Origin: a virus
IMG/VR virus record: IMGVR_UViG_3300021185_002334
Span: 1 to 25,863 of that record
Length of the DNA stretch: 25,863 nucleotides
Strand: one strand, 5' to 3'
A model generated the notes under the pieces. That model saw only the letters and a program-made list of their open reading frames with translations. It ran no database searches and was not told the DNA's origin. Of the stretch, positions 1 to 8,093 are shown in pieces. Every line of letters starts with the position of its first letter. Within the stretch, counting starts at the first letter, position 1. The position numbers and the translations under genes are program-made.

Positions 1-1
1 A

Positions 2-3000
2 ACAGGGTTAAACGAGCACACACTACTGCACGAGTCTGGGCACGCTGGGCTTGCACAGATATTAAATAACCGTAACCACCCCACTACTAAAAAGTTTATA
101 GAGTTCTTTGACGAGATTAAAACTCGGATGGGTGATGCTTATGGTGGTTCAGACATACAGGAGTTTGCTGCTGAGTTTGTAAGTAACGGAGAGTTCCAAG
201 CCTTAGTAAAACAGATTAAACCACCTAACGGCGACAGCTTGTGGACGCGTGTTATTAAAGCCATAGCTGAGTTCTTCGGGCTGCGTAAAACCGACACTGC
301 TTACGACACAACTCTTAAGTTCTTAAATGATCTTCTGGATGTATCTCAAGGCATAGAGCCTACGCTTGCAGACACTTTGTACTTAGGTAATGGCAACGTA
401 GACCAAGTTATGGATGGCGTTGCTGACACTTACTTGTCTCGCAGTACTGAAGATGCGCTTGATGCGGTGTCAAGGTTTGAGTCTGACAAAAGTAGAGTTT
501 TTGCTCTGGGCACTGCTAGCTTAGGCAACATGCAGAATATGTTCGGCGAGACGTCGCCTAGGTATAAGGGTAAAAATCCCTTGCCCATAGGTAGGTTGTT
601 AGCTGCGATAGAAAGAAAACGTGGTGAGGTTAACATCGCCATAGACAGGACTAGTAAGAACATTAGAGAAATGTCCAAAGCAGAAAGAGATGCTACTCCT
701 GCACAACGCCAAGCGTTCAACGATATTGCTATAGATGCTCGTCTTGAGGGCGTAGACTTTTTAAAGCCCCTACCAAAAAATGCTGGGCCTAAGAAAGCAG
801 CTGCGCACAAGAAATTAAACAACCGATTTAACCAGCTATCCAAGCCTTTGCAGGCATCTTATAGAACTTTACGCAAAGAACTAGATACGTTCTTAGAAGA
901 ATACGTAGAGCTTATTTCTGAATTACTGCCCAAGACTGCCGCATCTAACTTAATGAAAGACTTCGCTCAGTTAGAGGGTGTCATTGCTTATGTGCCTTTT
1001 GAACGCACTGGGGAATACTGGATTCGTTATAAAGACCCAGACAACTTAGACAGTAATGGCGATCCGAGAGAAACGCCACGAGCACTAGCTTCTCCTAGGA
1101 AGAGAGAAATTGAGATTGCTAAGTTAAAAGCTAAGCACGGGCAGAACTTTGAGGTTCAGCAGTACGACAATCTTAACTCTATTAGCGTGCCGAAGGGGCT
1201 ACCTGAAGGGCAGTTTGTCACTAAGCTTGTGGGTGAGATGCGAAACAATAACGTAGATCCCGCTATAGTAGAGCAGGTATATCAACAGTACGTGTCTATG
1301 TTCCCTGAAAATTCTTTGATGCAGCAGTTTAAAAAGTCTAAGAATGATCCGGGTATGGATAGGGACATTGTCACTGCGTACTCTAACGTCGCAATTAAGT
1401 GGGCTAATAAAATAGCTAATACTAGATACAATCCGCAGATCGAAACTGCAATGCAAGAAATACGAAGGGTGCAGAAGGAGTACCACGGCGGAGATAAGAA
1501 CATGGCCGCCGCCGCTAAAGCATTGACTATGCAGCAAGACTTTTTCTTAAACCCGAAAGTAAGTCCTTTAGCAGCTGGCCTGACTTTTGCCAGTTACTTT
1601 GAATACATATTGGGTAGCGTTTCTTCTGCCGTGGTTAACCTTACCGGTTTAATGTTCATGGTAACTCCTATGCTGGGTGCACGCACTACGTACACTAAGG
1701 CAGGTGATGCGATGTTACTTGCTGGGAAATTAGCAGCTAGCAAAAAATGGCGCGACGGCAAAATAGAAGGTGAGTTATCCAAGTATAAAAATTTGTACCG
1801 AGAGCTAGATAACCGTGGGTTGCTTCAGCACACAGTAGCTCGGGAAGCCCTAGAACGTGGCAAGACAAAGGGTAAAGACTTCGATGGCGTTTTCTACAAA
1901 ACTGTAGAAGTACTTTCTACTCCGTTCGCAGCAAGTGAAAGGTACATGCGGGCCACAACGGCTATAGCTGCTTATGATTTAGCTATGGCAAACGGTATAC
2001 CCTCAGAAAACGTTCCTGCAAATAATGAGCAGGCTGCTATAGATTTTGCTGCTAAGATGACGCGCGACGCGCACACCGGTGGTATGGCTGAGACTATGCC
2101 GCGTTGGTTGCAGAATGATTTCGGGCGTGTAATTTGGACGTTTAAAAACATTGTGTTTCAACAAGCATACGTCCTAGCCACTGCTATGAAACAAGCTTTT
2201 GCAGACTCTGACCTGCCTCCTGAAGTTAAGCGAGTAGCTAGACGCCAAGTTATGGGCACTTTTGGTTTGAGCTTTGCGCTACTAGGCGGGAAAGGGTTGC
2301 CGTTCTTTGGGGCGCTCACCACGGCTATGAGTATTTTTGACGGAATCTTTGGTGACGATGACGAGCCATACGATCCTCGCGTGGAACTAAGCGACACGTT
2401 CGGTAGTTTTTTCTACGACGGGTTAATCGGGTCTATGTTCAATATAAACATTAGTGAACGTGCGGCGTTAGCTAGAGATATAGTGTGGAGAGACGACCCT
2501 AAGAGCATAGAAGACTACGGAGTCCTTCGTACTGGGATGATGGCGCTTGGTGGACCTATGTTCTCGTACGGTATAGGAGTTGAGAAAGCACTGACAGAGG
2601 ACTTCCGTCAAGGCAGGTATATGCGCGGCTTCGAGGGGCTGTCCCCCACGTTTGTGCGAAACGGTTTAAAGTCAATTCGATATATGGAAGAGGGTGCCCG
2701 CAACAGGGATGGTGATCCGATAGACACCGACATCAACGCATGGAACTTAATGACCCAAGCAATAGGCTTTACTCCAGCAGACCTGTCAAATACTTATGAG
2801 CAACGCTCGTCAGCCAAGAACTTTGAGAATAAAGTATTGCAACGAAAGCAGCGTATCTTGAACAAGTATAAAACTGCAAAGAAGATGGGGGATAAAGCTT
2901 TACAAGCAGAAGCGGTTAAAGAGGCCAAAGAGTTTAGGCGTAAGTTCCCCACGCTTATGGACGACAATACTCTAGATCGTTCTTGGAAAGCCAGTGTGCG

Positions 3001-3079
3001 CGTAGACCGAGAAGACACAATGGCGGGCATTACGTTTACTAAGGGTCTACGCTACAAGACTGAGGAGTTCTTCGAGTAG
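2..3079 (+). CDS. Giant virion-associated protein with zincin motif, 5' partial
   Basis: The reading frame is open from base 2, so the first ATG at 128 is not the gene start and the N-terminus lies left of the window. At bases 29-43 the frame encodes HESGH, an HExxH zinc-peptidase signature. About 35 residues later comes an acidic EFAAEF stretch that could give the third ligand. About 1,000 residues follow, mostly helical and charged, with hydrophobic segments near bases 1560-1690 and 2240-2350. This fits large polyvalent or internal virion (ejection) proteins of podovirus-like phages, in which a peptidase domain is joined to a long helical body (family knowledge). It is the only rightward gene seen. 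The virion role is inference; the HExxH motif is seen directly. Confidence 0.75.
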   Translation, partial: TGLNEHTLLHESGHAGLAQILNNRNHPTTKKFIEFFDEIKTRMGDAYGGSDIQEFAAEFVSNGEFQALVKQIKPPNGDSLWTRVIKAIAEFFGLRKTDTAYDTTLKFLNDLLDVSQGIEPTLADTLYLGNGNVDQVMDGVADTYLSRSTEDALDAVSRFESDKSRVFALGTASLGNMQNMFGETSPRYKGKNPLPIGRLLAAIERKRGEVNIAIDRTSKNIREMSKAERDATPAQRQAFNDIAIDARLEGVDFLKPLPKNAGPKKAAAHKKLNNRFNQLSKPLQASYRTLRKELDTFLEEYVELISELLPKTAASNLMKDFAQLEGVIAYVPFERTGEYWIRYKDPDNLDSNGDPRETPRALASPRKREIEIAKLKAKHGQNFEVQQYDNLNSISVPKGLPEGQFVTKLVGEMRNNNVDPAIVEQVYQQYVSMFPENSLMQQFKKSKNDPGMDRDIVTAYSNVAIKWANKIANTRYNPQIETAMQEIRRVQKEYHGGDKNMAAAAKALTMQQDFFLNPKVSPLAAGLTFASYFEYILGSVSSAVVNLTGLMFMVTPMLGARTTYTKAGDAMLLAGKLAASKKWRDGKIEGELSKYKNLYRELDNRGLLQHTVAREALERGKTKGKDFDGVFYKTVEVLSTPFAASERYMRATTAIAAYDLAMANGIPSENVPANNEQAAIDFAAKMTRDAHTGGMAETMPRWLQNDFGRVIWTFKNIVFQQAYVLATAMKQAFADSDLPPEVKRVARRQVMGTFGLSFALLGGKGLPFFGALTTAMSIFDGIFGDDDEPYDPRVELSDTFGSFFYDGLIGSMFNINISERAALARDIVWRDDPKSIEDYGVLRTGMMALGGPMFSYGIGVEKALTEDFRQGRYMRGFEGLSPTFVRNGLKSIRYMEEGARNRDGDPIDTDINAWNLMTQAIGFTPADLSNTYEQRSSAKNFENKVLQRKQRILNKYKTAKKMGDKALQAEAVKEAKEFRRKFPTLMDDNTLDRSWKASVRVDREDTMAGITFTKGLRYKTEEFFE

Positions 3080-3274
3080 TTACACTCGCCAAACACGGAT
3101 GCCCTGAACCCCTTCTTCTAAAACGATCTTGTGTACGAACTTATACTTGAGTCGTTTTAGAGTCGGGGTTATTTCTTTCAAGGCGCTAGGTGGGTCTAGG
3201 CAAGGTATGAAAAACGAATACCCCACCGTAAACTTTTTCCAGTCTATCTCGTACCTAATCTTCTCCACTTGCAT
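3080..3274 (-). CDS. Small conserved phage-type protein, last gene of unit D
   Basis: This 64-residue protein starts MQVEKIRYEIDW and ends GIRVWRV. It has a compact pattern (aromatic-rich VGYSFFIP centre, RVWR end) that I recognise as common in small phage proteins of unknown function. The chosen ATG (3274) lies 20 nt inside the 3' end of the primase-helicase gene; a GTG two codons later is an alternative. The longer frame back to 3334 is only overlap with the upstream gene. Its stop directly abuts the stop of the rightward virion gene. Role unknown. Confidence 0.65.
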   Translation of the reverse strand: MQVEKIRYEIDWKKFTVGYSFFIPCLDPPSALKEITPTLKRLKYKFVHKIVLEEGVQGIRVWRV

Positions 3275-6122
3275 CTTCAGCGCCCGCTTCAATAACAATA
3301 TCCATATCCATAAAGTCTGGATGCGAGGCATCAAAAACTAAACACCTTACTGCGGTAGACATGAGGCTGCTACCCTTAGATAAGCGCTTATTGGTTGTTT
3401 CTAACAATACACCGTTTTTCTCTAACTGTTTTAGCGTGTCTTTGTAGTTAAGTTGTAAGTCTACGCAGTCATCTTTGAGCGTCTTAGACGTTATATACAC
3501 TCTTTTAGTGTCAGGCTCATACCGCATTAAGAGCGCACCCTTTGGCAACAGCTCTGGGAACTTACCTTTGTTAGTGCGCTTGTCTACACCGTCTTCCACA
3601 ACCAACATGTTATTATTATGTCTGTTGATAAAGTCGCCTATAATTGTACTCGGGTTACTCACAGGAGCTGCCGTGTCTTTGCGCATCTCAAGAACGTGTG
3701 CAGATACTTCTCTATATATAGCACCAATATCAAAGTCCGGTAACAACCCTAGCTTCTTTGCAATGTGACCGCCTGCTATGTTTACTGCACATGCCGCAGA
3801 CCAGTTACGCTCTCTTTGACTAAGCCGTAGCTCTTGATCGAACTTAGCTTGTATCGTCAGCACTGTATTTTTTACCTCTTCCAAGTTAGCTATTACGTAC
3901 TGTATGTAAATATCCCCCGCTACTCCGTAATTGCTATTCAAGGTATGGTCTAACAAATCTTTACCCTCTTGCGTAGATATGACGGGAGCTTCTAATGGAG
4001 GAACCTTAAACTCTAGTAGGCGCATCATCTCGCCGTCGGCGTGGCTTTTAAGCACTGCTAGCTTCTCGTAGAACGATGCGTTAGAACTGGCAATAGATAG
4101 TGTGCGCCAAGTTACCGTGTTCTCCCGTAGCTCGTTTGCGTTTGCCTTAGCCTTGTCTTTGCCCCTACCTTGTGAGTAGGCATACAACGTTCGGGACGCC
4201 TCTATAGGGGGCATGTTGGTTATCTCGTCCATAGTGTTAACTATGTTGTTCAAGAAACCTACCTTAAGTATTTTACCTACATCCGTATCCTCTGGTGTGC
4301 CAAGCAGCATTTCAGGATCACCGAATACGCTGTTAGCCATGCGTAAAATTGTTGTTTTGCCAGTACCAGAATCTGGGTGAATAAAGTTTATAACCGCACC
4401 TTTTTGCCCAGTAAACTTAAGTAACGGCGCACCAAAGCCAGACAATGCACCAAACGCTTGTATCTCTAGCCCCTTCCTGCCGTACAAAGCAAAAGCTTTT
4501 TTCCAATTTTCTAAAGAACCCTTGGGCTGAAAGTAGTCAACCATATTAGCTATAGAACTAGCAGGGGGGCTGTGGTAAATACCAGTAGCTGCAATCTCTC
4601 TGTCCCCCACAATAAACTTGCTGTCGTTATCAGCCCATCCAAATTGCTGTCTCATAATTTGTGCCTTGTCCGCGTGCTGAAGCTCTTTGATAAAAGCGAG
4701 CAAATATTCAGTTATGTATTTGTGGCGTGTTTGATTTGCTATGACTCCGTACTTAGCTAGTTCCTTACGTAGCTCACCTTGGTCAGTAAGTTTTACGTTG
4801 GAGATAACAAATTGTTTTACGCCATCCTTGGGCAAGTGATGTTTAAGAACCGCAACGTATCCTGCTGTCGGGTCTTCCATTAGCTTAACTATGTATAGAA
4901 AGTTTTCGTACACAAGCTTAGGTTTAGAAGCTTCGTCTTCGTCGTCACCATCCTCGCCTTCTTTGTATATACCTCCATTAGCACCCCTAAAGTATCCTTC
5001 GGGTAGCGTGGGTATTTCGTGCTCTTCTACCAACTCACCTTCCAGTTCCACAGTGACTGTAGGGCTTTTGGCTCTAGCAATGACACGACCCAGAGATATA
5101 GGACTTTTAACCTTGTCCCTATGTGTGCAGCCTTCGCACCCACCGGGATTATTTATGCTAAATTCTGCGCAAGTATGTGGGCCTTTTATGCCTTCTACTT
5201 TCTTCTCTACTAAATTGTGTTCGTAGTCTGGGTGCCCCTCAGACAGTTTGTGTATTGCCGTATCTCTGTCAGAACAAAACTTAGCTACTGACAATGCATC
5301 AAACCAACGAGGTTCTGCAAGAGTAGCCCTACTGTTATAGCAGTCGCTAAGTTGAGCGCACCCTTCTCCCTTTGCACTACGCTGCATGATCTTAGAAAAA
5401 AGGGAGTCGTTGTTTTGCATTAACGTTTTGCTAAGAACAGACATCTCATGCTTAGGGGCAGTTGTCTCCCCTTGCGACACACCCACTAAACTACGGATCG
5501 TTCCAAACGGAATAGGGTCTACAACACTTAGCAACGTAACTGGCTTTCCTTCATCATCACCAGTAACACCCTTGAAGTTAAACGAATTAAGAGGGCGCAA
5601 CACCCTAGCGCACTCAAACACTTTAGTGTCTATATAGAAGTTGTTATCTATACAGAGTTGCCTAAGCTTCTTAACCACAGGAACCCACTCGTCTCTGGGC
5701 ACATCTTCAACCAACGGCCAGTATGCGTGTAGTCCGTTGCCTGAGTTAACTAGCATTGGCTTAGGTAAACCTACAGTGGTGCAGAAAACACGGAGGGCTT
5801 CTAATCCATCCTTCTGCGTTTCGTACCCATTGGGCCTACCTGTTTTTTCGTCCGCTATGGACTTGTTAGGTCCGCAATCTATGTCTAGCCAGTAAGACTT
5901 TAAAGACTCTACATTTTCCTGAGTGCGGTTCTCGCCGGTTCCAAACTTTGCCAAAGTAAAAAATACACACCATTTATCTGCTACATATTTTTCTATCTCT
6001 GCGTCTAACTCTGCTCTGGTTTCCACCATGCACTGACGCGTTGTAGTTTTATCTTTGACCGCAAGAAAACCGTACCACCCTCCCGCAGGGCGCACTAGGT
6101 CTATGAGGTCTACGTTTTCCAT
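3255..6122 (-). CDS. AEP primase - superfamily 3-like helicase fusion
   Basis: This 955-residue protein is likely to make primers and unwind the phage replication fork. Residues 1-200 form an archaeo-eukaryotic primase domain: metal-binding DID at 80-82, SGNGLHAYW at 127-135 (the sGxHxxW-type motif) and the basic ECARVLRP patch near 170-177. Cys318, Cys329 and Cys332 with a nearby His look like a zinc site. The C-terminal half is a DUF927-like helicase with Walker A SGTGKTT at 585-591, Walker B NTMDEI at 629-634 and a sensor Asn in SIASSN. It lies 4 nt after the HTH gene, with GGAG about 10 nt before the ATG. The two-domain architecture is seen; the precise helicase subfamily is inferred. Confidence 0.88.
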   Translation of the reverse strand: MENVDLIDLVRPAGGWYGFLAVKDKTTTRQCMVETRAELDAEIEKYVADKWCVFFTLAKFGTGENRTQENVESLKSYWLDIDCGPNKSIADEKTGRPNGYETQKDGLEALRVFCTTVGLPKPMLVNSGNGLHAYWPLVEDVPRDEWVPVVKKLRQLCIDNNFYIDTKVFECARVLRPLNSFNFKGVTGDDEGKPVTLLSVVDPIPFGTIRSLVGVSQGETTAPKHEMSVLSKTLMQNNDSLFSKIMQRSAKGEGCAQLSDCYNSRATLAEPRWFDALSVAKFCSDRDTAIHKLSEGHPDYEHNLVEKKVEGIKGPHTCAEFSINNPGGCEGCTHRDKVKSPISLGRVIARAKSPTVTVELEGELVEEHEIPTLPEGYFRGANGGIYKEGEDGDDEDEASKPKLVYENFLYIVKLMEDPTAGYVAVLKHHLPKDGVKQFVISNVKLTDQGELRKELAKYGVIANQTRHKYITEYLLAFIKELQHADKAQIMRQQFGWADNDSKFIVGDREIAATGIYHSPPASSIANMVDYFQPKGSLENWKKAFALYGRKGLEIQAFGALSGFGAPLLKFTGQKGAVINFIHPDSGTGKTTILRMANSVFGDPEMLLGTPEDTDVGKILKVGFLNNIVNTMDEITNMPPIEASRTLYAYSQGRGKDKAKANANELRENTVTWRTLSIASSNASFYEKLAVLKSHADGEMMRLLEFKVPPLEAPVISTQEGKDLLDHTLNSNYGVAGDIYIQYVIANLEEVKNTVLTIQAKFDQELRLSQRERNWSAACAVNIAGGHIAKKLGLLPDFDIGAIYREVSAHVLEMRKDTAAPVSNPSTIIGDFINRHNNNMLVVEDGVDKRTNKGKFPELLPKGALLMRYEPDTKRVYITSKTLKDDCVDLQLNYKDTLKQLEKNGVLLETTNKRLSKGSSLMSTAVRCLVFDASHPDFMDMDIVIEAGAEDASGED

Positions 6123-6126
6123 TAAG

Positions 6127-6360
6127 CTATTGCTCCAACTTGTCTATTAATTTTTCTATCTTAATAGCCATTTGAACATTAGGATTGGAAACTCCCGTAA
6201 ACCAATTATAGACAGCTTGACGACTGACCTTAAGTTTCTGTGCCACTTCGGCAACGGGCACATCGTTCTTGATGCACACCGCGCCGAAGTAAACGCCTAG
6301 AAGCTCTTTGTCGGAAGCCTTATTTAACTCTATAAGTTTGAGGCTATATCCGTAGCTCAT
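6127..6360 (-). CDS. Small helix-turn-helix DNA-binding protein
   Basis: This 77-residue protein has a clear HTH centre: VAEVAQKLKVSRQAVYNWF at about residues 36-54, with the SRQAVYNW recognition-helix pattern of XRE/Cro-like proteins. An N-terminal helix and a C-terminal IEKLIDKLEQ helix could support dimerisation. It sits in unit D between the SSB-like gene and the primase-helicase. The ribosome site GGGAGG is about 12 nt from the ATG, longer than ideal, which suggests modest expression. It is the only obvious DNA-binding regulator in the window, so it is the leading but unproven candidate to bind the promoter operators or the palindromes. Confidence 0.8.
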   Translation of the reverse strand: MSYGYSLKLIELNKASDKELLGVYFGAVCIKNDVPVAEVAQKLKVSRQAVYNWFTGVSNPNVQMAIKIEKLIDKLEQ

Positions 6361-6365
6361 TGGGT

Positions 6366-7643
6366 TTATTTACCTCCCCAATCATCTATTATTGACGACA
6401 AGTCTTCTCCATCAGGCTTGGGGTCGTCTTTTTTCTTCTGTCGTTTTACTGGCTCTGGCTCTGCTACTACCTCTACCTCGTCTTCCGCATCAGCTAAACC
6501 ACCAAACATATCTTCAACTGACTCAGCAGCAGGTGCATCCGCAGAGGAAAATCCGCTCTCTACATCAAAAGGTGAAGCAGGTTTGTAAGGGATGTAGTCT
6601 ATTACCTGTACCCCACGCAACCGTAGCGACACGCCACTAGTAGCCATGCTGTAAGGAATAAGTTCCATAGCTACGCTAATAGTACTGCCTGTGGTTAGCA
6701 TAAAATCTTCAGGTAGACTCGCATTCTGAGAATCAAATAAAGCAGGTCGGCCCGTAGGCTTCTTGTTGTAGCTAGCTTTTAGTTTGGTCTTGCCTACAAG
6801 TTCCCCATCTAGTTGTGTAAATGGAAGCTCTAGCTTGTCAGGCCAGCTGCTGTCTTTGGCTTCTTTATACGCCGCGTTCATAGCGTTGTATAAATCCTTA
6901 GCTTGGTCTTTAGACATCACAAAACCTAGCTCGTAACAAGCGCCATCTTCTATAGCATCGCAAGGTACACTCTTACCTTTAGCTCCTGCTTTGCTGTCGA
7001 ACTTGTAGGGCTGGTCAATACGAGGGTATCTTGCTTTTACGTTCTTGAGAATGTAACTATTATTGCTCATGTTGTTATTTCCAATGTTGTTAAAAAGATT
7101 ACTATTTTCCTCATCGCGCTTGATGAGTCCTTCTACAGCTCCCATCTCTTCCGTTGCCAACGGTCGAGCGGGTTTGAAATATATCCTATAAAAGCCGTTA
7201 GCCTTGAAAAAATATACCTCAGTTAAAACAGTGTTTAGCTTTTCCCCGTTACTTTTTAAGTAATCTCTGTATTGGTATAAAGTCATCTTGTTCAATGCTT
7301 TGGCAAACAAGCTAGCCCCACCAATACGTAGGCTGCACACTATTTTCGATTCTTCTTCCACTAAAGTAACAGTGGTAAAAAACTTGCACGGTTTACTATT
7401 GTTACTAGCCCCGCCTTTAATATTCTGAACACAGTCGATACATCTGGAAGACTGTCTAGCAGCAAGCGGTACGCTATCATCAGGAGTATTGGAATCAAAA
7501 GACCAACACTTCAACTCCCCTTGGTACGTATAAAAATTCCGAGACAACGTTCCTTCACTAGCCACAACTACTTTAAGTGAGTTTTTAGGTTGGCGCGTGT
7601 TTGGTGCTAAAAAATAACCATCTCGTGTTCGTAGCTTATTCAT
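6366..7643 (-). CDS. Zinc-domain plus DUF2815-like ssDNA-binding protein fusion
   Basis: This 425-residue protein appears to join two modules. Residues 1-175 carry Cys46, Cys68, Cys71 and Cys86, a likely zinc site of a kind seen in stand-alone phage proteins. After an Asn-rich linker, residues 195-365 resemble DUF2815/T7 gp2.5-like single-strand binding proteins (start SYILKNVKARYPRID, later LELPFTQLDGE and GRPALFD). The tail is acidic and ends DDWGGK, as in SSB proteins whose C-terminus recruits partners. It starts by ATGA overlap with the preceding gene. Met192 (base 7070) begins the second domain and could be an internal start, though only a weak GGA-rich site precedes it. Role in coating or annealing ssDNA is inferred. 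Confidence 0.75.
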   Translation of the reverse strand: MNKLRTRDGYFLAPNTRQPKNSLKVVVASEGTLSRNFYTYQGELKCWSFDSNTPDDSVPLAARQSSRCIDCVQNIKGGASNNSKPCKFFTTVTLVEEESKIVCSLRIGGASLFAKALNKMTLYQYRDYLKSNGEKLNTVLTEVYFFKANGFYRIYFKPARPLATEEMGAVEGLIKRDEENSNLFNNIGNNNMSNNSYILKNVKARYPRIDQPYKFDSKAGAKGKSVPCDAIEDGACYELGFVMSKDQAKDLYNAMNAAYKEAKDSSWPDKLELPFTQLDGELVGKTKLKASYNKKPTGRPALFDSQNASLPEDFMLTTGSTISVAMELIPYSMATSGVSLRLRGVQVIDYIPYKPASPFDVESGFSSADAPAAESVEDMFGGLADAEDEVEVVAEPEPVKRQKKKDDPKPDGEDLSSIIDDWGGK

Positions 7644-8029
7644 TTGTTAGTGGGCTTTCTTACTGAGATAGTGTACGTACTGTTTGCTTGCAACCCTTGA
7701 GGGCAGAGGTCAGGGTTCTCAGCTAAGAACTCCTTCATGTTACCGTTGTGGATTCGCTTTTCAAGCAAGTGCATAGCACTGTGTTCTTCTACAAAGGTGT
7801 ACAAAGATTCCCAGTCACTAGTCCAAAAGTTAGATTGCACCCTACGGCTGATGGTTCCTTGCGGAGTCTTTAAGCTGTCTACGTTTTGGTCTGCGCACAG
7901 CTCAAGCATCTTTTCTGAGATGGTGGCTTGTATCTTTTTTAGTTTTTTAATCTCTTCTTCTTTGTCTTTAATGATGTTCCTTAGCGTAATGTAGTCTAAG
8001 GCCATCTTGTCTGCGGTCATGGTTTCCAT
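7640..8029 (-). CDS. Coiled-coil conserved phage protein, first gene of unit D
   Basis: This 129-residue protein begins METMTADK. An N-terminal charged helix (about residues 15-45, rich in K/E with Ile/Leu heptads) precedes a conserved block with FWTSDWESLYTFV, LLEKRIHNGNMKEFL and a C-terminal TYTISVRKP strand. I recognise the pattern from other marine phage genomes, where it travels with the SSB-like gene, but no function is known to me. The start has a very strong ribosome site (AAGGAGG, 4 nt before ATG), the strongest in the window. It is the first gene after the promoter at 8063-8090 and overlaps the next gene by ATGA. Confidence 0.8.
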   Translation of the reverse strand: METMTADKMALDYITLRNIIKDKEEEIKKLKKIQATISEKMLELCADQNVDSLKTPQGTISRRVQSNFWTSDWESLYTFVEEHSAMHLLEKRIHNGNMKEFLAENPDLCPQGLQANSTYTISVRKPTNK

Positions 8030-8062
8030 GTTACCTCCTTACTTTTTTCTAAAGGGATAAGG

Positions 8063-8090
8063 AGGATACCACTTGCATAGACAATGTCAA
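8063..8090 (-). promoter_or_regulatory. Sigma70-like promoter with operator, unit D
   Basis: Read leftward: -35 TTGACA (8085-8090), 16-bp spacer, -10 TATCCT (8063-8068). The -35 sits in TTGACATTGTCTA, an imperfect inverted repeat centred on one base. It lies just after the stop of the SNF2 helicase gene and before the strong ribosome site at 8029. The same repeat overlaps the -35 of promoters at 23722-23750 and 25552-25580. Confidence 0.75.
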
Positions 8091-8093
8091 CAG

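Noticed and set aside
128-3079. ATG at 128 as the start of the giant protein gene
   Set aside because: The frame is open back to base 2 and encodes an HExxH motif there, so the gene continues past the left edge.
5485-5495. Single CTAAAC or GTTTAG half-sites in genes (also near 11753 and 17110)
   Set aside because: No matching second arm within reach; expected by chance in A/T-rich coding DNA.
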